From Inhella proteolytica (lineage in GTDB: Bacteria > Pseudomonadota > Gammaproteobacteria > Burkholderiales > Burkholderiaceae_C), in the NCBI RefSeq assembly GCF_016093275.1, contig NZ_JAEDAK010000002.1, forward strand, positions 372,001-436,000: a DNA stretch of 64,000 bases. The letters run 5' to 3'. The notes beneath the pieces were generated by a model, which made no database searches, was not told the DNA's origin, and saw only the letters and a list, made by a program, of their open reading frames with translations. The position numbers were made by a program, and so were the translations under genes. Of the stretch, positions 55,116 through 63,200 are shown in pieces. Within the stretch, counting starts at the first letter, position 1. Every line of letters begins with the position of its first letter.

Positions 55116-55613
55116 CTAGGCCAGAACTCGCAGCTCACCCGTCCGCCAGTCGACAAGCCAATAGAACCCGTGCAACTCACCGTAAGCCAGCGGGCGCCCA
55201 TCTGCCTCACAGAGCGACGAAACATAGCGAACAGGGTATGGGTCCTTCGCCACCGCGCGCAGGCGCTTGGATGACTCCTTGAGCGCAGGGCCGGCTGGCT
55301 CGCGGGCACCCCAATAGAAGTTCACCCATTCGCCCGCCGCATAAAGACTCGGCTGATGGCCAGCCACATCGTCACCCGCATGGAGCGTCAGCATTCCCAG
55401 GCGCACCCGGCCATTGGGAAAGAAGAAGACGGCTTGGACATGGACCTGCTGAAGCGGTGAGGGGTGCTCGGTTTGCCCCAGTGGACGCACGGTGCATTCA
55501 TCCTGCCCGGGCTCCCCTTCCTCATCGTCTGCATAGGTCCAGCGCGGGAAGGCGTCGAAATCGTCAGGTGTGAGCGAATGCAAAGGCTTGCGAATTCTCG
55601 GCTTCATGACCAT
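55116..55613 (-). CDS. small soluble protein of unknown function
   Basis: A 165-residue acidic cytoplasmic protein, no signal or membrane segment. Distinctive parts: LTPDDFDAFPRWTYADDEEG then QDECTVRP, a mid-region VQAVFFFPNGRVRLGML and C-terminal ELHGFYWLVDWRTGELRVLA. I have an impression of a scattered uncharacterised family with DF-x-x-x-P-x-W and QDE-x-x-VRP, but cannot name it. Start at 55613 (or the ATG at 55607) is uncertain; the frame stays open far upstream through a repeat region. GC is somewhat lower than its neighbours. Confidence 0.7.
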   Translation of the reverse strand: MVMKPRIRKPLHSLTPDDFDAFPRWTYADDEEGEPGQDECTVRPLGQTEHPSPLQQVHVQAVFFFPNGRVRLGMLTLHAGDDVAGHQPSLYAAGEWVNFYWGAREPAGPALKESSKRLRAVAKDPYPVRYVSSLCEADGRPLAYGELHGFYWLVDWRTGELRVLA

Positions 55614-56465
55614 CAAGGCAGTTGCATGACAGAGGCTGGAGTTTCCGCGCATCTCGCCTGAGCCCTTGGTGCTGCACAGCGCGGCGGTGTTACCGACGCT
55701 GCCGTTCGGGGCGTTTGGTGTGGGGTGTGGCGATGGGGCGGTTGTTGGGTTGAAATGAAGTGCCTCTTGTTGCACCTCTTGGCGCCTGTTGCGGTTCGTG
55801 AGAGCCCGCCGGGGTTTGGCTTCGCCGAAGCCTTCGGCTTTCGTCCCGGCAGCCGAGTTCCTTTTGGCTTGACCCAAAAGGAACCAAAAGGTCAAGCCCC
55901 GATGCGCAGCCCCGGCCAATGGCCGGAGTTCCCTGCGCTGCTCGCTTGCCTGGGCCGGCCCAAAACTCACTGCGTTCGCTTCGCTCACTCCGTTCACACA
56001 GTTGGGCCGAGCATGAAGGGAACGCGTGCTGGCGCACGCGGCCCAGGCAAGCTGTGCTGCTCGGCTGCGCATAGGGGCAGCAGCCCCAACAGCCAAACAG
56101 CCGGGAAACGGCACGATGGTTGAAGTGCGGGCTGTTCGGTATTCGGCTGTTTGGCTGTTTGGCTGTTTGGAGCCTCCCCTATGCCAAGCCGAGGAGTGCA
56201 GAAGAGCGGGCCCGCGCGCGTAGCGCGCCTCGTGCTCTGACTTGGCCCAACTGTGTGAACGGAGCGAACGCAGTGAGCGAAGTGAGTTTTGGGCCTGGGC
56301 CCGCTCTTCGCGCACCGCAGGGAACCCCCGGCGCAGCCGGGGGCGCCGGCATCGGGGTCGCCTTTCTTGGCCTACCTTCTTTGGCGAAGCAAAGAAGGTA
56401 GGCCGGCTGCCGGGCCGAGACCCGGCGGGCTCTCTCGTAAAGGGCAAGCCTTTGAGCCTGGGGCG
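55614..56465. repeat. repeat-rich intergenic region with 52-base inverted repeat
   Basis: An 852-base stretch with no supported gene. A 52-base inverted repeat (55957-56008 with 56244-56295) has perfect outer parts (GGCCCAAAACTCACT and CCGTTCACACAGTTGGGCC); its inner ~20 bases hold the same words in permuted order. Around it are CCTTTTGGCTTGACCCAAAAGG (55859-55880 area) and TACCTTCTTTGGCGAAGC-AAAGAAGGTA near 56372. Three tandem GGCTGTTT units occur near 56144-56169, with an inverted counterpart near 56090. The layout resembles the element at 46693. Confidence 0.75.
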
Positions 56466-57047
56466 TTACCGCGTCACCCTCAACGTATGCGTCCAGCTGT
56501 GCTCACTGCTCGACACCGCGTAGCTGTAGGTCTGGTAGACCTGCCCCTCGCCCGGCCAGGGGTCCATGATGTAGACGTAGTTGGTGCCGTTGTAGGTCTC
56601 GTAGCCGCGGCCTACCTTGATGTGGCCGCCGCCGCTTCGCCAGCCGATGCGCATCACGAAGGGCCGGTTGTTGTTGATGTCCGTGACCACCGTGTTCCAG
56701 GCCGAGGCGTAGCCATAGGCCGAGTTGGCGACCCCCCAGGCGCTCAGGATGTTCTGCACACTGCCGTTCGAGCCGTACAGCGCGTTGGGCTGGTTGGCGT
56801 AGCTGTTCCAGTTGAAGCTGCTGTTGCCGCAGGCGTAGTTGATGCCGTAGGCCCAGTTGACGATCTGGCACTGGCTGGGCGGCGTGCGGTAGTAGTTGAT
56901 GACGGCCTTGCTGGAGGCTGACCAGCACCATTGGCTGTGCTCTTGCGTGGTGAGCGGAACGTTCAGCGTGCGCCATTGCGCCTGGGCCAGGGGAGCGGCC
57001 AGCAGCAGGGCGGCGGCCAGCAGGGCGCGGTTCAGATTGACTTGCAT
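56466..57047 (-). CDS. secreted papain-like cysteine protease
   Basis: A 193-residue exported protein with a clean signal peptide (LLAAALLLAAPLAQA, cleavage near residue 23). The catalytic region QEHSQWCWSASSKAVINYY contains Cys41 in the Q-x-x-x-x-WCW motif of papain-like C39/C70-type peptidases. His142 lies in SGGGHIKVGRG and Asp162 in YIMDPWPGEG, completing a plausible triad. The mature part is Asn, Tyr, Ser and Trp rich. No inhibitory propeptide is visible. It lies 13 bases after the upstream gene for another exported protein, suggesting a two-gene operon. Confidence 0.88.
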   Translation of the reverse strand: MQVNLNRALLAAALLLAAPLAQAQWRTLNVPLTTQEHSQWCWSASSKAVINYYRTPPSQCQIVNWAYGINYACGNSSFNWNSYANQPNALYGSNGSVQNILSAWGVANSAYGYASAWNTVVTDINNNRPFVMRIGWRSGGGHIKVGRGYETYNGTNYVYIMDPWPGEGQVYQTYSYAVSSSEHSWTHTLRVTR

Positions 57048-57060
57048 GCGCGGGGCTCCT

Positions 57061-57837
57061 TCATCGGAAGCTGTCGAGGTTCTTGCGCACCGCGGTGCGC
57101 AGGGCGTCGATGAATTCGGCCGGCTCGCTCAGGCCCTCGGCCGGGGCGCCGGCACGGGCCGCGCGCGCCTGCAGCAGCAGCGACTGACGGGCCGACACCA
57201 GGGGCGCGAAGCGGGCGCGGCCATCGCGTTCGCCGCGCACCTCCAGGAAGTCGGACTGCGCCTGGAACACGCGAATGAAGCGCAGGTTGCTGCGCTCGGC
57301 ATTGCCATGCGCGTGCATCAGCGCGTCCACGTCCTGGGCCAGCCCGGCGGCACCGAAGGCGATGGTCTCCCAGCGGCCGTTGAACTTCTGCACGGTGGCC
57401 AGGCCAAGTGCACGGCCTTCGCGCTGGATGAGGAAGCGCCAGGTGCCCGTGGGCCTGGCCATGCGGCTGAGTTCGGCGCGCGGGTCGAGCAGGTCCTGCG
57501 GCTCGATGGTGTGGACCTCGAAGCCCGGGCCCAGCTGGGCGCCCTGCAGCTCCTGCAGGTCGTTGACCTGCAGCGGAAAGCCCTCGGGCAGCGTGCCGCC
57601 ATGGGCCTCCAGGCTGCGACGCGCGAAGGCCTGGAAGTCGCGCTCGGCAGCGGCGCGGGCCTCGGCCTGCTCGGCGCGCTTCGGGGCCAAGGTAACGCTG
57701 GCCTGCGGGGCCGCGGCCTGCGCCTGGGCGGCCGTGGGGCCGAGCAGCAGGCCGGCGGCCAGGGCCAGGGCGCCGAGTACGGGGCAGCTGCCCCTCCATC
57801 CAGCCGCACGGGGGCGCGGCAGCAAAGGCTTGTGCAT
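57061..57837 (-). CDS. exported partner protein of cysteine protease
   Basis: A 258-residue protein with an N-terminal signal (GALALAAGLLLGPTAAQA, cleavage near residue 40). A short Ala/Glu/Arg helical stretch and a mixed domain with FEVHTIEPQDLLDP, WRFLIQREGRALGLATVQKF and FLEVRGERDGRARFAPL follow. I do not recognise the family. Being 13 bases upstream of the secreted cysteine protease gene, it could be an inhibitor, chaperone or substrate-binding partner; none of these is shown by the sequence. Confidence 0.75.
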   Translation of the reverse strand: MHKPLLPRPRAAGWRGSCPVLGALALAAGLLLGPTAAQAQAAAPQASVTLAPKRAEQAEARAAAERDFQAFARRSLEAHGGTLPEGFPLQVNDLQELQGAQLGPGFEVHTIEPQDLLDPRAELSRMARPTGTWRFLIQREGRALGLATVQKFNGRWETIAFGAAGLAQDVDALMHAHGNAERSNLRFIRVFQAQSDFLEVRGERDGRARFAPLVSARQSLLLQARAARAGAPAEGLSEPAEFIDALRTAVRKNLDSFR

Positions 57838-58158
57838 GTCCAGACTCCGGATTCCAGGAACGGGAAGGGGGAAAAGGCGGTGGCGGCGCAGGCCCGCCGC
57901 GCCGGTGGGGCAGGTGGCGGGGGCAGCCGGTGGCGGCAGGCCGGGGTGCAGCCTGCTGGGGGGCTCGGTTCGCGCCGGGGTGGGGGGCGAGCGGCAGGTG
58001 CAGTCTTCCCAAGCCCCGCCGAAGCGGGACTAGGGGGCTGAATCACTCGGGTGAAAACGGCTTGACCCGCGCGGCGGGCGCGGCTAGCCGCGCGCGCTCA
58101 TGCGGCCCAAGGCGCGCCGAAGCGCGCTGGACGCCAGCTCATGCCCACTCAGGCCCGC
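57838..58158. other. 321-base non-coding gap
   Basis: Lies upstream of the protease-partner operon and after the EAL gene stop. It is extremely G-rich (runs of GGGGG) and has two small hairpins with CGAA loops: CCCGC-CGAA-GCGGG near 58015-58030 and GGCGCGC-CGAA-GCGCGC near 58111-58130. No gene or clear promoter seen. Confidence 0.6.
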
Positions 58159-60336
58159 TCAGCCCGCCGCGCGGCCACGCAGCCAGGTCTGCAGGGGCTC
58201 GTCCGCCAACGGGCGGCAGCAGCCGAAGCCCTGCAGGGCCTCGCAGCCCAGCTCCAGCAGCAGCTGCTGCTGGGCCGGCTGTTCCACGCCTTCGGCCAGG
58301 GTACCCAGGCCGAGCGCACGCGCCATGCCCAGCACGGCAGCCACCATGGCGTTGGCGCGCGGCTCGCCGATGTCGCGCACAAAACTGCGGTCGATCTTCA
58401 GCACATCGATGGGCAGGCGGTGCAGCTGACCGAGCGAGGAGTAGCCCTCGCCGAAGTCGTCCACCGCCACCGAAATCTGGCGCTCGCGCAGTGCGTGCAG
58501 CACGCTCAAGGCCTCGGCGCCATCGGCGCTCAGCGCGGTTTCGGTGATCTCGATCTCCAGCCGCGTGCCGTCCAGGCCCTGCTCGGCCAAGGCGGCGTCC
58601 ACACGCTCCACCAGGTCCCGCCGCAGCCCGCAGCCCGAGCGGTTGACGGCCACACGCGGCACCGGCAGGCCCAGCGCATCCCAGCGGCTCAAGAGCTGCA
58701 GCGCGCGGCGCAGCACCCAGTCGTCGATGGCGCCGATCAGGCCGCGTTCCTCGGCGAAGGGGATGAAGCGGTCCGGCCCCAGCAGGCCCAGGCGCGGGTG
58801 CTGCCAGCGCACCAGGGCCTCGACGGCGCGCAGCCGCCCGTCGGCCCAGAGCTGGGGCTGGAAGTGCAGCCGCAACTCGTCGTTGTCAATCGCGTGGTGC
58901 AGGTCCTGCTCCAGCATCAGCGCGGCGCCCGCCGGGTCGTCGAACTGCGGGGCGTACAGCAGGGCCTGGGCGCCGCCGCGCGCCTTGGCTTCCAGCAGGG
59001 CCAGGTCGGCATGGCGCAGCAGCAGCTCGGGGCTTTCGCCATGCGGCGGAAACAGGGCCACGCCGGCACTGGCCGCAGCCTGCAGGCGCTGGCCTTCGAT
59101 GTCGATGGGCTCGGCCAGCTTGTGCAGCAGCTTGCTGGCCAGGGCCAGGGCCTGCTCGGGTTGATCCAGGTCGTGCACCAGCACGGCGAACTCGTCGGCG
59201 CCCAGGCGCGCCACGGTGTCGCTGTCGCGCAGGGCCTGCACCAGGCGGCCGGCGCTGACGCTGAGCACCACATCGCCGACGTCGTGGCCGAGCGAGTCGT
59301 TGATGAGCTTGAAGCGGTCCAGCCCCAGCACGATGAGCGCCAGGCCGCGGTGGTGGCGCTGGGCCAGGCGCAGCTGCTGGTCCAGGCGGTCGCGCAGCGT
59401 GGTGCGGTTGGTCAGGCCGGTGAGCGGGTCGCGCGTGGCCAGATGGTGCAGATGGGCCTCCGCATGCGCGCGCTGCTGGGCCTCGGTCTGCAGATGGTGC
59501 AGGCGGCGGCGCAGCTCCATTTCGGAGACGGCGCTCTGTGTCAGCGTCTCCAGCGCCTCGCGCTGCAGGGCGCTGAGCTGGCGCGGCTCGCGGTCCAGCA
59601 CGCACAGGGTGCCCAGAGCCTCGCCGGTAGGCAGGCGCAGCGGCATGCCGGCATAGAAGCGCGCATGCGGGGCGCCGCGCACCAGGGGGTTGTCGAGGAA
59701 GCGCGGGTCGTCGCGGGCATCGCTGATCTCGAACAGGCCGTGCTGCAGGATGGCGTGGGCGCAGAAAGACACCGAGCGCGAGGTGCTGGGCGCATCCACC
59801 CCCTGGCGCGACAGGAACCACTGGCGGCGTTGGTCCAGCAGGGTGATGAGCGCCATCGGCGTGTCGGTCAGCGCGGCGGCCAGGCGGGTCAGGCGGTCGA
59901 ACAGGGGCTGGGGCCCGCTGTCCAGCAGGCCGGTGTCCTGCAGCGCGGCCAGGCGCTGCAGCTCGTTCTCGGGGGTGGGCGGCAGCCAGGATTGCAGGCG
60001 CTGCAGGCAGTCCTCGAACTCCAACGTCTTGTCGTAGAAGCCCAGCGCGCCCAGGCCCAGGCAGGCCTCGCGCAGGTGCGCGCCGCGCTGGTTCGTCAGC
60101 ACCAGCACGCGAGCCCCACAGCCCGCGGCCCGAACGCGCTCCAGCACGCGCAGGCCCTGGCCCTGGCGCAGACCCAGGTCCAGCAGCACCACGTCGGGCT
60201 GCCGCTCCTGCACCAGGGCCACGGCCGCGTCCTCGGTGTCCGCCCAGCCCACCACGTCAATGGCGGGCTCGTGCTCGAAACGCCATTCCAGTTGCTCGCG
60301 AATCATCAGCGAGTCTTCCACCAAGGCCAGTTTCAT
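58159..60336 (-). CDS. REC-GAF-GGDEF-EAL cyclic-di-GMP protein
   Basis: A 725-residue soluble protein. Receiver (~1-115; phospho-acceptor Asp53 in VVLLDLGLRQ), GAF domain (~120-290; SVSFCAHAILQHGLFEISDA), GGDEF (~300-460) and EAL (~470-715). The GGDEF site reads RLGADEF, with the second Gly replaced by Ala, so cyclase activity is doubtful. The EAL domain retains EALVRW, EITETAL, VDDFGEGYSSL and LKIDRSFV, consistent with c-di-GMP hydrolysis, although the AVNRSG region and QGFGCCRPL depart from common forms. GAGGGAG precedes ATG 60336. It follows the NarL-type regulator by 94 bases, and its receiver may be a second target of that kinase. Confidence 0.92.
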   Translation of the reverse strand: MKLALVEDSLMIREQLEWRFEHEPAIDVVGWADTEDAAVALVQERQPDVVLLDLGLRQGQGLRVLERVRAAGCGARVLVLTNQRGAHLREACLGLGALGFYDKTLEFEDCLQRLQSWLPPTPENELQRLAALQDTGLLDSGPQPLFDRLTRLAAALTDTPMALITLLDQRRQWFLSRQGVDAPSTSRSVSFCAHAILQHGLFEISDARDDPRFLDNPLVRGAPHARFYAGMPLRLPTGEALGTLCVLDREPRQLSALQREALETLTQSAVSEMELRRRLHHLQTEAQQRAHAEAHLHHLATRDPLTGLTNRTTLRDRLDQQLRLAQRHHRGLALIVLGLDRFKLINDSLGHDVGDVVLSVSAGRLVQALRDSDTVARLGADEFAVLVHDLDQPEQALALASKLLHKLAEPIDIEGQRLQAAASAGVALFPPHGESPELLLRHADLALLEAKARGGAQALLYAPQFDDPAGAALMLEQDLHHAIDNDELRLHFQPQLWADGRLRAVEALVRWQHPRLGLLGPDRFIPFAEERGLIGAIDDWVLRRALQLLSRWDALGLPVPRVAVNRSGCGLRRDLVERVDAALAEQGLDGTRLEIEITETALSADGAEALSVLHALRERQISVAVDDFGEGYSSLGQLHRLPIDVLKIDRSFVRDIGEPRANAMVAAVLGMARALGLGTLAEGVEQPAQQQLLLELGCEALQGFGCCRPLADEPLQTWLRGRAAG

Positions 60337-60430
60337 ATCGTGCTCCCTCTGCCCTGAAGGATCACGCGAACGCCGGGGGGGCGACAGCAGCCGCGGCGGA
60401 TTTGCGCCTCAGCGCATGCCGATTGGCCTG

Positions 60431-61072
60431 TCAGCCTTCGCCTACAAGCAGCTGGTGCTCCAGGCAGTAGCGCGCCAGCTCGGCATTGCTGCCCAGGCCG
60501 AGCTTTTCGAGCACGCGGCTGCGGTAGGTGCTGATGGTCTTGGGCGAGAGGTGCATGGTGCTGGCGATGTCGGCCACGCGCTCGCCGCGCGCCAGCAGCA
60601 ACAACACGCGGTACTCCTGCTCACTCAGGGCCTGGTGCGGCAGGCTCTGGGCCTGGCCGCCGACGCGCTGCATCAGGTGCTCGGCCAGGTCCGCACTCAG
60701 GTAGCGGCCGCCCTGCAGGATGCGCTCGATGGCGCGCACCAGGTCGGCCGCGGCCTGGTCCTTGGGCAGGTAACCAGCCGCGCCGAGCTGCAGCACGCGC
60801 TCGGCAAAGGCGCGCTCGGCGTTCAGGCTCAGCACCAGTACCGGCAGGCCCGGGGCGGCGCGCAGCAGGCGGGCCACGCCCTCCACGCCCCCGGCATCGG
60901 GCAGGTTCAGGTCCAGCAGGGCCAGGGTGGCGGCGGGCGGCTCGCGCAGCGCCTGCAGGGCGTCCTGCAGGCTGCCGCATTCCACGCACAGCGCCTCGGG
61001 CCAGCGCCGCTGCAGCAGGGCCTGCACACCGATGCGGAAGATCGGGTGGTCTTCAATCAGCAGAAACTTCAT
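60431..61072 (-). CDS. NarL/FixJ-family response regulator
   Basis: A 213-residue regulator. Receiver: acidic IEDH, phospho-acceptor Asp54 in LALLDLNLPDAGG, Lys in GYLPKDQ. LuxR-type helix-turn-helix: LSEQEYRVLLLLARGERVAD then MHLSPKTISTYRSRVLEKLG. It overlaps the sensor kinase by 20 bases and precedes the EAL-protein gene on the same strand, so the latter may be in its operon or regulon. Confidence 0.94.
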   Translation of the reverse strand: MKFLLIEDHPIFRIGVQALLQRRWPEALCVECGSLQDALQALREPPAATLALLDLNLPDAGGVEGVARLLRAAPGLPVLVLSLNAERAFAERVLQLGAAGYLPKDQAAADLVRAIERILQGGRYLSADLAEHLMQRVGGQAQSLPHQALSEQEYRVLLLLARGERVADIASTMHLSPKTISTYRSRVLEKLGLGSNAELARYCLEHQLLVGEG

Positions 61073-62459
61073 CGGAGGATTGCAGCGGCAGGGTCACGGT
61101 GATCAGGGTACCGCCCTGTGGCGCCTGGCCCACCTCCAGGCTGCCGCCATGCCAGGCCGCGCGTTCGCGCATGCCGGTCAGGCCCAGTGCCCCGGGGCGG
61201 GCGGCGGCGGCGCCCAGGCCCACGCCGTCGTCCTGCACGCGCAAGCGGTAGTGGCGGCCGTCGGCGCTCAGGCCGCCCTCAATCTGCACCTGGCGCGCGC
61301 TGGCGTGGCGCAGCACATTGGTCAACGCTTCCTGGGCGATGCGAAACAGGCTGAGCGCCTGCTCGGACGTGAGGCGGGCGTCGTCCTGCACCGCCAACTG
61401 CGTGGCCAGGCCTACGGGTTCGATGACCTGCTGCAGGTGGTGGCGCAGCGCCGCGGCCAGGCCCAGCTCATCCAGCAGCGGCGGGCGCAGCTCGGCAGTG
61501 ATGCGCCGGCTGGTGGTCACGCCCTGCTGCAGCGCCTGATCCAGCGCCTGCGCCTGGCGCGGCGGCAGGGCCGTGGCCGGCAGGCCGCTGACGATCAGCT
61601 TGATGGCGGTGAAGACCTGGCCGATCTGGTCGTGCACCTCGCGCGCCAGGCGGCGGCGTTCGGCCTCGATGGCGCGGTCCTGCTGGGCGGCGAAGGCGGT
61701 GATCTGGGTGCGCGCGGCGTCCAGCTCGGCGGTGCGGGCCACCACGCGCGCATCCAGCTCGGTATTGGCGCGCAGCAGCGCGGCCTGGGCGCGCTGGCGG
61801 CGGCGGCGCTCACGCCACAGCAGGGTCAGGGCCGCGGCCGCCAGCAGCAGACCCAATCCAGTAGCGAGGGCGCTGGCGCGCTGGGCTTCGGCGCGCAGAG
61901 TCTGCACCTGGGCATGCAGGGAGTTGATGCGTCCCAGCTGGTGCGCGTCCAGGCGTGCAAAACGCTCGCGTAGCGCGTCCATGGCCTGCTTGCCCTGCTC
62001 GAACAGCTGCTGCTCTTCGAGCACATGAAGACCACGGCTGCGGCGCAGAGCCACGGTGTCGGTGAGCAAGCGCTGGCGCTGCTGGCTGAGCTGCTCCAGC
62101 TCCTCCCAGGTCATCCCCGGGGGCAACGGCAGGCTCAGGCTGGCACGCAGCTGCAGCTGCAGCGCTGGCAGATCAGCCAGCGCCTGCGTGTAAGGCAGCA
62201 GGAAGTCCTCGCGTCCGGTGATGACGAAACCGCGGACGCCAGTCTCCAGATCCTTGTGAAGCGACAGCGTCTGGGCCAAGAAGAGACGGCCGTTGCGCGC
62301 CCGGGCGCGCTGTTCGGTCACTTCCGACACACGCTCCAAGCGCTGCAGGGCCTGCCAATCCGCCAGCGCGAGCGAGCCCAGCGCCGCCAACAGCAGGAGC
62401 AGGCTGGGCCAAAGGGAGGCGCCGAAGCGCAGGGCATTGCGGAGTCTTCGGATCGACAT
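61053..62459 (-). CDS. CHASE3-like sensor histidine kinase (NarX/DegS class)
   Basis: A 468-residue kinase: membrane helix 1 at ~17-36, a periplasmic helical domain of CHASE3 type (~40-195; LHKDLETGVRGFVITGREDF is diagnostic), membrane helix 2 at ~198-216, a coiled coil, then HisKA_3 with the phospho-acceptor His near 275 in RRRLAREVHDQIGQVF, and the ATPase domain (FRIAQEALTNVLRHA; LRVQDDGVGLG; GLTGMRERAAWHGG). It partners the NarL-type regulator with which it overlaps by 20 bases. The ligand is unknown. Confidence 0.93.
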   Translation of the reverse strand: MSIRRLRNALRFGASLWPSLLLLLAALGSLALADWQALQRLERVSEVTEQRARARNGRLFLAQTLSLHKDLETGVRGFVITGREDFLLPYTQALADLPALQLQLRASLSLPLPPGMTWEELEQLSQQRQRLLTDTVALRRSRGLHVLEEQQLFEQGKQAMDALRERFARLDAHQLGRINSLHAQVQTLRAEAQRASALATGLGLLLAAAALTLLWRERRRRQRAQAALLRANTELDARVVARTAELDAARTQITAFAAQQDRAIEAERRRLAREVHDQIGQVFTAIKLIVSGLPATALPPRQAQALDQALQQGVTTSRRITAELRPPLLDELGLAAALRHHLQQVIEPVGLATQLAVQDDARLTSEQALSLFRIAQEALTNVLRHASARQVQIEGGLSADGRHYRLRVQDDGVGLGAAAARPGALGLTGMRERAAWHGGSLEVGQAPQGGTLITVTLPLQSSDEVSAD

Positions 62460-62470
62460 GCCAAGGTCGC

Positions 62471-62487
62471 ACTTGCACAGCGCAAGT
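62471..62487. promoter_or_regulatory. palindrome upstream of sensor kinase
   Basis: ACTTGCACAGCGCAAGT, six-base arms with a five-base centre, 12-28 bases before the kinase ATG, between it and the MOSC gene stop. A possible operator for the NarL-type regulator. Confidence 0.4.
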
Positions 62488-62498
62488 ATCGAGCGACC

Positions 62499-63134
62499 CT
62501 AGGCAACCGGCTGCTGCAGCCAATGCTCGAAAGCGCGTCGGCCGCGCTCGGCAATCGGTGCCTGCAGCGCGAGGCGCAGCAAATCAGCCGGGCGCGGCGA
62601 GGCATGCCAGGCGGCAAACAAGGCCGCGCAGCTCGGGCCCGTGCCCCGCGACTCCAGCACCACCGGCATGCCCGCCTGCACGGCTGCCGGCACCAGCACG
62701 CGCGCGTACCAACCCGGCCGGCACGCGGCCACGAAGGCCTTCAGGAAGCGCGGGTCGCCCACGCGCAGCGCCAGCGTGGCACAGGGGATGCGCGGAAAGC
62801 TGATCTCCAGCCGCAGCGCGCCAATGGCCAGGCGGTCACCCACCCGGGGCTCGGGCCAGCCGGCGGACAGTGTCAGGTTCTCGCCAAAGAAACCAGGGCC
62901 GATGTCGTCCCGTTGCAGTTCCTGCGCCCACCAGTCCAAGTCGGTCTGGCTGAACAGATAGACCGCCTGATCGGCGCCACCATGGCGGCGCCGATCGCCG
63001 ATGAAATCGCCCGTCAGCCCCTCGGCGTCCACCCAGACCGGCTCGGCCACCGGCAGCTTGCAGGCGCCGCTGGGCATGGCGATGGTGGGGCCCAGATCGC
63101 GGGGCTGGCCGAGGTTGAGGGAGCTGAGCTGCAT
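62499..63134 (-). CDS. MOSC domain protein (YiiM-like)
   Basis: A 211-residue cytoplasmic protein of the MOSC family, related to molybdenum-cofactor sulfurase C-terminal domains; YiiM-like members act in detoxification of N-hydroxylated bases. Signatures: VDAEGLTGDFIGDRRRHGG, DQAVYLFSQTDLDWW, GPGFFGENLTL and FPRIPCATLALRVGDPRF with the conserved Cys. The ATG at 63134 is in a normal place; TAGGAT lies 14 bases upstream. It may be co-transcribed with the sensor kinase 39 bases downstream. Confidence 0.92.
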   Translation of the reverse strand: MQLSSLNLGQPRDLGPTIAMPSGACKLPVAEPVWVDAEGLTGDFIGDRRRHGGADQAVYLFSQTDLDWWAQELQRDDIGPGFFGENLTLSAGWPEPRVGDRLAIGALRLEISFPRIPCATLALRVGDPRFLKAFVAACRPGWYARVLVPAAVQAGMPVVLESRGTGPSCAALFAAWHASPRPADLLRLALQAPIAERGRRAFEHWLQQPVA

Positions 63135-63200
63135 GGCAAAGCGGGCGATCCTAGGAAGTCGTCCATACGCAAGCCAGTGCGAAAAGCGATGGTGCGAGCG

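Noticed and set aside
56372-56402. CRISPR-like or phage attachment repeat
   Set aside because: The repeated words are inverted, few and unevenly spaced; there are no spacers, no cas genes and no integrase.
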